Shown piece after piece: positions 57,923 through 64,000 of a stretch of 64,000 bases of DNA. The notes beneath the pieces were generated by a model. The model did not search any database. It was not told where the DNA came from and saw nothing but the letters and a program-made list of their open reading frames with translations. This DNA comes from Microcystis aeruginosa NIES-4325. Its GTDB lineage: Bacteria > Cyanobacteriota > Cyanobacteriia > Cyanobacteriales > Microcystaceae. The DNA lies in the NCBI RefSeq assembly GCF_008974145.1, contig NZ_BJKP01000010.1, positions 46,499-110,498 of the forward strand, in the 5' to 3' direction. Position 1 is the first letter of the stretch. Each line of letters opens with the position of its first letter. The position numbers were made by a program, and so were the translations under genes.

Positions 57923-57995
57923 AAGGCCCGGCGGTTTTTAAATAATTCCTGCCAAAATTTTTCTCTTTCACTTGTACCTTTTTTACTTAACTACC

Positions 57996-58313
57996 ATGCT
58001 TAAATCGCCGCATCCTTCCCTAAAAACCGTCAAAAAAGTGGACATAATTGTTAGTCATGCTTTTCTGGAAGAAACCTTAAGCATTCTTGATGTTGTCGGA
58101 GTTTCCGGTTATACCGTCTTTGGCAATACTTCGGGAAAAGGCGATCGAGGTTTATCCTGTGATGACTTGAATTGTGATTACAGTGGTAGCTACATTATGA
58201 CGGTTTGTAATAGTGACGAAGAACTTGATCTTCTGATCGATAAAATTCAGCCTTTTTTAAAAAAAGCTGGCGGAATTTTTGTGGTGACTACGGCTCAATG
58301 GCTAAGTCATTAG
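57996..58313 (+). CDS. sbtB: PII-like carbon sensor SbtB
   Basis: A 105-residue PII-like protein. VDIIVSHAFLEETLSILDVVGVSGYTVFG forms the first beta-alpha-beta unit, with SGKGDRGLSCDDLNCDYSGSYIMTVCN as the T-loop-like region. It binds cAMP, AMP or ATP and locks SbtA when carbon or energy is low. The chain ends at VTTAQWLSH; the C-terminal CGPxGC redox loop of Synechocystis SbtB is absent. ATG 57996 is preferred; an in-frame start at 57972 would add a hydrophobic octapeptide. Confidence 0.92.
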   Translation: MLKSPHPSLKTVKKVDIIVSHAFLEETLSILDVVGVSGYTVFGNTSGKGDRGLSCDDLNCDYSGSYIMTVCNSDEELDLLIDKIQPFLKKAGGIFVVTTAQWLSH

Positions 58314-58343
58314 ACATCAGTCAGGAGAAAGATCTTTTCTAGT

Positions 58344-58922
58344 TTAGAATTTATCTGTATCTGGTCTGGGACCAACAGCACCGGCGGGATTAACAAAAAG
58401 ATTACCCCCAGCTTCATTTTGGAAGATACAATCGATTTTCGGTTTGCCTTCCAGGGGGCCAGTATAACCAAAGGTATTCATCCGGTTTTTACAACTTTGT
58501 ACCTGCTGTCCATCGACTAATTTTTGTTGTTCTAAAATTGACCAGTTATTGCGTCGCAAAACGCAACCGGGTTGCATAACCGGTTGGGTGACAAAAACAT
58601 TAAAGGGGTTAAGGGTGACATAAACCCGCAAATCGGTGACAATGGCGCTGGCCCCAAATTGCACGCATAATTCCGCATTGGGGGCGCTGCGATCTATTAC
58701 TTCCCGGGAAGCGACGTTTTCGGGGCTAAAATTAGCGGTAGAACTGAATACCAGACCTAGACCCACTCCTAGTACAAAAATACCGCCAATCAGGGCGATC
58801 ATGGCATAGTTTAATTTTGCCAATAGGCCCCCGGAAGACGAAGCGCGAGAGTCATCGCCATAGGATCGGTCATAATCACGCTCGCGCGATCGGGGAGGAG
58901 TATAACGAGGTCTTCTATTCAT
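58344..58922 (-). CDS. DUF3172 membrane-anchored protein
   Basis: A 192-residue cyanobacterial DUF3172-type protein. Basic, arginine- and tyrosine-rich N-terminus (PPRSRERDYDRSYGDD), a single membrane segment (about residues 38-60, MIALIGGIFVLGVGLGLVF), and a lumenal/periplasmic domain with four cysteines (LCVQFGASAIV, QPGCVLR, SCKNRMNTFGY, DCIFQNEAGG), enough for two disulfides. Function unknown. It is convergent with sbtB (30 bp between stops). Confidence 0.8.
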   Translation of the reverse strand: MNRRPRYTPPRSRERDYDRSYGDDSRASSSGGLLAKLNYAMIALIGGIFVLGVGLGLVFSSTANFSPENVASREVIDRSAPNAELCVQFGASAIVTDLRVYVTLNPFNVFVTQPVMQPGCVLRRNNWSILEQQKLVDGQQVQSCKNRMNTFGYTGPLEGKPKIDCIFQNEAGGNLFVNPAGAVGPRPDTDKF

Positions 58923-59469
58923 AGAAATTGCTGATGTGGCTGCTATGGCGGTCAGTCGTTAGCTATTAGCTTATCATTGTTCTATCTTAGCAACCGGGGG
59001 GATAACCGACAGGATAGGTCTAGTATAGGGCTATATAGTTTTTTTTGGGTTAGTATGTTATGGTGGATCACTAAATAGAGTAAGTCAGCCTAATCCAAGT
59101 TTCTATGCTAGATATTAGCTAGACAAATTCGGAGCGGAGGAACCATATTTGGGGCGTATTTCTAGATTTTTTAGCCTAGAAAAGGATATCTCTCTATCCT
59201 AGCCCGTCAGCTAACTTCGTCGGCGTGGGGGGGAAGACTGAAACATCACTACATTCCTAGCAATGTCTTGATCGGTTCAGTTATGTCGCTGGTACTACTT
59301 GATAGTCATAACTCAAAGGAGACATTGTTTATGGTGATTCTCATGTCAGCTTACCGATCACAACAATTTTAAGATTTTCCGTAGATAACCATATTTTCTA
59401 TGAGTTTGCTGTACATTCGGGCAACCTTTTAGTCGTATCGAGAAACCGAGAGTAAAAACAGGATCAAAA
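58923..59469. other. Non-coding leader region of the transporter gene
   Basis: No full gene. An AAAGGAG box at 59315-59321 precedes a 13-codon reading frame at 59331-59372 (MVILMSAYRSQQF, stop), which may be a leader peptide of the gene at 59470 or chance. Confidence 0.35.
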
Positions 59470-60807
59470 ATGCTGGAATCTTTACCGATGTGGATTGCTG
59501 CGATAACTTTTGTTGCAGTCATCGTGGTTATTATGTTCGAGTGGCTTCATATTACTGTAGCGGCTTTATTAGGAGCTTTAATCTTAGTTTTTACCCATAT
59601 CATGACTCTCCAGGAGGCGGTGGGTTATATCAGTCGCAGTTATGCCACTCTTGCCTTATTTTTTGGGGTGATGGTGTTAGTGAGAGCCTTTGAACCAACG
59701 AAAATTTTTGATTATTTAGCAGCACAAATGGTGCTTTTAGCCAAGGGACAGGGAAAATTATTACTAATAGGAATTGTCGCCATTACTACCCCGATCTGTG
59801 CGGTATTGCCCAACGCTACCACGGTGATGTTATTAGCACCTCTAATTCCCCCCTTAGCTCAAGATATAGGCGTGGATTTTGTGCCGCTCTTAATCCTGAT
59901 GGTTTTCGTGGCCAACAGTTCTGGGTTATTAACTATTGTTGGTGATCCCGCTACTTATATCGTCGGTGATTCTATTAATATCACCTTCATGGAATACTTA
60001 CAGCGTTTGAGTTTAGGCGGTGCCTTGGCAGTCATTACCATTCTGGTTATGTTACCTTGGTTATTCCCCAAAATATGGCGGACAAAATTTGAGCATTTAG
60101 AAGACTTACACCATCCGAAGATTAATCATCCTCGCGTCTTAGCAGTGGGGGGAATTATCGTCTTTTTAGTCTTATTTTTATTCGTCGTCGGTGAATCTTT
60201 TCCCGTACCCATTTCTCCGGCGGCAGTTGCTTTGATGGGGGCTACTTTAGCCCTACTTTTAGCCCAGCAATCGAAAATCGATACGGTGCATAATATTCTC
60301 CGGGATGTGGACTGGAGTACCCTATTATTTTTTATGTCAATTTTTGTCCTAATTGGCGGCTTAGAAAAAACTGGGGTGGTTAATAGTATATCGGGACTTC
60401 TGGCGATAATTTTAGGCAAAAATATCTTTTTAGGTTCTCTAGTCTTGCTGTTTTTTGTCGGACTTGTTTCCAGTGTCGTTCCCAATATTCCCCTAGTGGT
60501 GGCCATGGTTCCACTGCTGAAACAGTACCTGGTTAATGTTAATTTAGTCGGGACGGAGGTTCTTTCTCCTGATTATGCCGGTTCCTTTCCCCCGGAAGTT
60601 TTACCGCTTTTCTATGCGATGATGTATGGAGCCACCCTAGGAGGTAATGGTACTTTAGTAGGGGCTTCTTCTAATATTGTCGCCGCCGGCATCGCCGAAC
60701 AACACGGGGGCAAAATTAGCTTTCATACCTTTCTGCGCTACGGTTTACCAGTGATGTTTACTCAGTTAGTCGTCTCGGCTATGTATATGTTAGTTTTCTT
60801 GGTCTAA
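59470..60807 (+). CDS. ArsB/NhaD-superfamily ion transporter
   Basis: A 445-residue polytopic protein (about eleven helices) of the ArsB/NhaD (CitMHS, PF03600) superfamily. Typical repeats are YATLALFFGVMVLVRAFEPT, ITTPICAVLPNATTVMLLAPL with the NAT motif, and the mirrored ATLGGNGTLVGASSNIVAAG near the C-terminus, characteristic of the Na+/dicarboxylate-arsenite fold. It may export an anion or exchange Na+/H+. The central cytoplasmic loop (TKFEHLEDLHHPKINHPR) is short and histidine-rich. Confidence 0.85.
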   Translation: MLESLPMWIAAITFVAVIVVIMFEWLHITVAALLGALILVFTHIMTLQEAVGYISRSYATLALFFGVMVLVRAFEPTKIFDYLAAQMVLLAKGQGKLLLIGIVAITTPICAVLPNATTVMLLAPLIPPLAQDIGVDFVPLLILMVFVANSSGLLTIVGDPATYIVGDSINITFMEYLQRLSLGGALAVITILVMLPWLFPKIWRTKFEHLEDLHHPKINHPRVLAVGGIIVFLVLFLFVVGESFPVPISPAAVALMGATLALLLAQQSKIDTVHNILRDVDWSTLLFFMSIFVLIGGLEKTGVVNSISGLLAIILGKNIFLGSLVLLFFVGLVSSVVPNIPLVVAMVPLLKQYLVNVNLVGTEVLSPDYAGSFPPEVLPLFYAMMYGATLGGNGTLVGASSNIVAAGIAEQHGGKISFHTFLRYGLPVMFTQLVVSAMYMLVFLV

Positions 60808-61031
60808 TCTAAGCTAAGACGCATTTAAACCGCTTATTCTTAGATTAGCCGAACCTCCCCCAATCGCTTTACTGTTGCCTTTTGCCTCTTGCCTCGTCTC
60901 AACAAGCACTTTAAATGACGAACAGCTTATCTCTGGGGGTATTAATGTTAAGTCCGCCTAAGATTGACAAAAACGTTAACATTGATTAACATTCTCCTAT
61001 CGTGCTAGATAATCTGGATTGATCGGCGATC

Positions 61032-62204
61032 GTGAACACAAAAATCTCTGTTTTAGCACCAGATTTATCCGGTGGTGGTGGCACAAGAGTCTATTTGATT
61101 GCTCAAGTCTTGCAACAGCTAAACTGTCAGGTGACGGTTTATGGTCCGATTTTTGGCCAGGAAATCTATCCAACCCCACTGGGGAATTTACCCGTGGTAT
61201 CGGTCAAAGGCAATAATTATCCCCAGTTTTTTGGCCAGATCAAAACTTTACTCGATCGCCTCTCCGGAGAGATTATCTATGCGGTTAAACCCCGTCCCAC
61301 CAGTTTCGGCATCGGTTTACTGAAACGTTTTTTTTCCCCACGTCCCCTAATTCTCGATATTGACGATTGGGAAATGAGTTGGTTTGGCGGTGATCGATGG
61401 TCCTATCGTCCTCATCCCCGACAATTAGCTAGGGATATCCTCAAAAAAAATGGTGCGCTTAGGGATCCGAATCACCCTCTTTATCTGCGCTGGATGGAAA
61501 ATGTAATTAATCAAGCTGATGCGGTGACGGTTAATAATCAATTTTTGCAAAAGCGTTACGGGGGGATTTATTTACCTAATGGCAAGGATACGCAACTTTT
61601 CGATCCCAATCTCTACGATCCTGTCGCTTGTCGTCAAAAATACGGTTTATCTGCCTATAAAGTCTTAATGTTCCCGGGTACAGCTAGACCTCACAAAGGT
61701 TTAGAAGATGTCTTAATCGCTTTAGATCAAATTGGTGATCCTGATTTTAAATTGGTGGTGGTGGGAGGTCGCCAAATCGGGGATGGCTATCTGGATAGTT
61801 TGTTAGAAAAAGGTCAACCTTGGTTAATTCATTTGCCTGCTCAACCGATCGATCGAATGGCGGAAGTTGTCGCCGCTGCCCATGCTATTATCGTTCCCCA
61901 GAGGGATGAAGCTACGGCTAACGCCCAATTTCCGATTAAACTCACCGATGGTATGGCCATGGCTAAACCGATTATTTCCACTAAAGTGGCAGATATTCCC
62001 GAAATTTTAGCTGATATTGGCTATTTAGTCGAACCTCGATCGCCAGAGCAACTAGCTGCTATGATTAGCGAAGTTTTTAATCATCTCGACTCGGCTAATG
62101 CACGAGGACTAAAAGCGAGAGAGCGCTGTATTGCCTCCTATAGTACCACCGCCATGGCGACAACTCTCTCTGGCATAATTACTTCTCTGGAAGGGAAATA
62201 TTAG
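61032..62204 (+). CDS. GT4 glycosyltransferase
   Basis: A 390-residue GT-B enzyme starting at GTG 61032. N-terminal NTKISVLAPDLSGGGGTRVY is the glycine-rich acceptor loop; FPGTARPHKGLEDVLIALDQ and FPIKLTDGMAMAKPIISTKVA form the donor site. The usual E(x7)E is replaced by a K-L-T-D-G-M arrangement, as in several exopolysaccharide enzymes. An ABC exporter starts 51 bp after its stop on the same strand, so the two could work together in making and exporting a glycoconjugate. Confidence 0.85.
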   Translation: MNTKISVLAPDLSGGGGTRVYLIAQVLQQLNCQVTVYGPIFGQEIYPTPLGNLPVVSVKGNNYPQFFGQIKTLLDRLSGEIIYAVKPRPTSFGIGLLKRFFSPRPLILDIDDWEMSWFGGDRWSYRPHPRQLARDILKKNGALRDPNHPLYLRWMENVINQADAVTVNNQFLQKRYGGIYLPNGKDTQLFDPNLYDPVACRQKYGLSAYKVLMFPGTARPHKGLEDVLIALDQIGDPDFKLVVVGGRQIGDGYLDSLLEKGQPWLIHLPAQPIDRMAEVVAAAHAIIVPQRDEATANAQFPIKLTDGMAMAKPIISTKVADIPEILADIGYLVEPRSPEQLAAMISEVFNHLDSANARGLKARERCIASYSTTAMATTLSGIITSLEGKY

Positions 62205-62255
62205 AGTCTAGCGAGTAGGATAATTGACCGTTGACTATTTACTTTATTACTTCTG

Positions 62256-64000
62256 ATGAATCCTAATCAAATTCTCCTTAAATATACGCTTAAACACTGG
62301 ATATTAGTGGTTTCCAGCATTGTTATCGGCTTTGCCAGTACCATATTTAATGGGGTAGGAGCTATTTTAGTTATCCCCTTACTAATTTCTTTTATTTATC
62401 CCGAAAATGATATCTTAAAAAATGCCCCCCAAATTATCAAAAAACTGCTCTCGGTTTTCGAGGTTTTCTCGGTCGATACTCGTTTTTTCTGGATGTTTGC
62501 AGCGATATTATTGATTTTAATTCTCAAGCATATTACCAATTTTTTCAGTAGCTTGCTTGGCACTTACTTATCTTTGATTATGGCAAAAGATATGCGAATT
62601 GATTCAGTTATTCTGCTACTAGAAGTGGATATAGATTATTATGTAAAAAGTAAAATAGGAGATATTTTTAATCGTTTTATGTCCGAGATTAATCGAGCTG
62701 TGGGGTCAATTAGAAATTACATAAACCTGATTAAGATCATCGCCACAGCTTTCATGTACTTAGCTATTTTATTATCAATTTCTTGGCAATTAACTATTCT
62801 TTCTAGTATCTTGGGCGGCTTTTTAGCTCTGCTTAATCAATATTTTGTCAAGAGATCGAAAAAGTTTGGAGAGATTATCACCGTAACGGCTAAAAAGCAA
62901 ACTAATAAACTGTTGGAACTGTTAACGGGAATTCGCCTAATTAAAGCGGTAGGCAATGAAAGATACGAATTAGAATCTATTGTAGAGGATATCGAAGCCC
63001 GGGAGAAAGCGGGTTTAGATGCCCAGACTAATAATGCTATAATTGCCCCGCTTAATGAGATCGGTGGAGTTATTATTATTGCTTTAATTATTATTGCTGG
63101 TCGTTATCTTTTCAATGAACAACTGCAAGCTTTAGCAACAATTTTATTGACCTATCTCTATGTACTTTTCCGGGCCTTGCCGATAGTTGGTCAAATTAAC
63201 GGTGCTAGGAGTAGTCTATTGGGTGATGTTTCCGCAGTAAAGGTGGTAGCGGATTTTCTCATTCGAGAGAATAAACCATTTATGACTAATGGCTCTATTC
63301 CCTATCAAAGATTAGAGACAGGTATTCATTTTGATAAAGTCCAATTTTCCTATCCCGGTCATCAAGAATTAGTTCTCAAGGGCATCGATCTTTGGATTCC
63401 AAAAGGAAAAATGATCGCTCTTGTTGGTGCTTCGGGGGCGGGAAAATCGACAATTGCCGATTTATTACCACGCTTTTATGATCCTACAGCCGGGAGGATT
63501 CTTTTTGACGGTCAAGATTTAAGGGATTATGAGATAAAATCTCTGAGAAAAGCGATGGGAATAGTCAGTCAAGACACTTTTCTCTTTAATAATTCTCTGC
63601 GTTTTAATATTGCCTACGGGTTAAGCGATGTTAGTGATGCAGAAATTTTAGAGGCGACAAAAAGGGCGAATGCCTACGAGTTTATCTCCAAACTGCCGGA
63701 AGGACTGGATACGGAAATTGGCGATCGGGGAGTGAGACTTTCGGGGGGACAAAAACAAAGACTAGCGATCGCTCGTGCCTTACTGCGAGAGCCGGATATT
63801 CTCATTCTCGATGAAGCCACCAGTGCTTTGGATACAATTTCTGAGCGTTTAGTACAGGAAGCGATCGATGAACTCTGTCGCGAGCGCACTACTCTTGTGA
63901 TCGCTCACCGTCTTTCCACAGTTCAAAAAGCCTATCAAATTGTGGTGCTGGACAAGGGAAAAGTGGCAGAAATCGGCAATCACGAGGAATTATTAGCTCA
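62256..64000 (+). CDS. ABC transporter permease/ATPase (exporter), partial
   Basis: At least 581 residues from ATG 62256, cut by the window end. The N-terminal half has about six membrane helices (HWILVVSSIVIGFASTIFNG, FFWMFAAILLILILK, ILLSISWQLTILSSILGGF, GGVIIIALIIIAGRYLF). The C-terminal half is an ABC domain: Walker A GASGAGKSTIAD (about residues 391-401), signature RLSGGQKQRLAIARALL, Walker B ILILDEATSALD and an H-loop AHRLSTVQKAY. It is of the lipid/peptide exporter (MsbA/HepA) type. HepA-like proteins export exopolysaccharide precursors in cyanobacteria; the GT4 gene just upstream agrees with that. Confidence 0.92.
   Translation, partial: MNPNQILLKYTLKHWILVVSSIVIGFASTIFNGVGAILVIPLLISFIYPENDILKNAPQIIKKLLSVFEVFSVDTRFFWMFAAILLILILKHITNFFSSLLGTYLSLIMAKDMRIDSVILLLEVDIDYYVKSKIGDIFNRFMSEINRAVGSIRNYINLIKIIATAFMYLAILLSISWQLTILSSILGGFLALLNQYFVKRSKKFGEIITVTAKKQTNKLLELLTGIRLIKAVGNERYELESIVEDIEAREKAGLDAQTNNAIIAPLNEIGGVIIIALIIIAGRYLFNEQLQALATILLTYLYVLFRALPIVGQINGARSSLLGDVSAVKVVADFLIRENKPFMTNGSIPYQRLETGIHFDKVQFSYPGHQELVLKGIDLWIPKGKMIALVGASGAGKSTIADLLPRFYDPTAGRILFDGQDLRDYEIKSLRKAMGIVSQDTFLFNNSLRFNIAYGLSDVSDAEILEATKRANAYEFISKLPEGLDTEIGDRGVRLSGGQKQRLAIARALLREPDILILDEATSALDTISERLVQEAIDELCRERTTLVIAHRLSTVQKAYQIVVLDKGKVAEIGNHEELLA

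Overview
This window is a stretch of cyanobacterial chromosome, most likely Microcystis aeruginosa or a close relative. Evidence: intact psaC, crtH, ycf23, sbtA/sbtB, tocopherol cyclase, a cyanobacterial-type hfq beside dapF, a CpeT-family protein, a CBS-CP12 fusion, many GCGATCGC (HIP1) octamers, an AT-leaning composition, and abundant short repeats, MITE-like elements and decayed genes. No rRNA, tRNA or CRISPR array was recognised. The species call is an inference from gene content and repeat style.

Layout. 1-8.1 kb is an accessory, rearranged region: a decayed copy of a CadD-type transporter gene, an IS4-type transposase remnant, a small membrane protein, a HEPN-like protein, a hicBA toxin-antitoxin pair, the intact cadD, a LysR gene broken by a 5-bp tandem duplication, a membrane-anchored SsuA/NrtA-like binding protein with a 111-bp tandem duplication at its 3' end, and a further CadD-family gene. 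About 600 bp at the left edge repeats at 3.08 kb. At 8.1-10.2 kb a Zur/Fur-type operator precedes folE and hemB, a plausible metal-responsive unit. 10.2-14.5 kb carries a secreted CpeT-like protein, a DUF255 protein, a high-light-inducible-protein fragment, dapF and hfq.

14.8-19 kb is a glycan assembly operon (two GT2 enzymes, two methyltransferases, a GtrA protein) that contains a duplicated GT2 tail. 19.3-25.8 kb holds clpC, a stand-alone AIPR nuclease-like defence candidate, a small-protein/retropepsin pair and a DUF29 remnant. 26-38.6 kb is mostly core metabolism: PRC-barrel protein, the E2 subunit of pyruvate dehydrogenase, ycf23, glmU, a thioredoxin-like protein, a sugar kinase and tocopherol cyclase whose start codons lie 2 nt apart, a DsrE-family gene with an in-frame stop, an ABC1 kinase and crtH. 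38.6-40 kb is a graveyard: a broken MNT nucleotidyltransferase, a GT4 tail and a 95-bp MITE.

40-64 kb is again largely core: plsY, ABC ATPases, a TonB-like proline-rich protein, hisB, thrC, a glutamine amidotransferase, a Uma2 nuclease-fold protein, psaC, acs, the CBS-CP12 regulator, GT4 enzymes, rimI, the inorganic-carbon module sbtA-sbtB, an ArsB/NhaD-type transporter, and a GT4 gene followed by an ABC exporter that runs off the right edge. Functional themes are carbon acquisition and Calvin-cycle control (sbtAB, CBS-CP12), metal handling (CadD genes, Zur-type box, folE/hemB), photoprotection (crtH, tocopherol cyclase) and surface glycans. I see no clearly new multi-gene system. The best leads are the metal-responsive folE-hemB unit, the retropepsin pair, the CBS-CP12 and SbtB variants lacking redox cysteines, and the turnover of repeats and genes at 0-8 kb and 38-40 kb.
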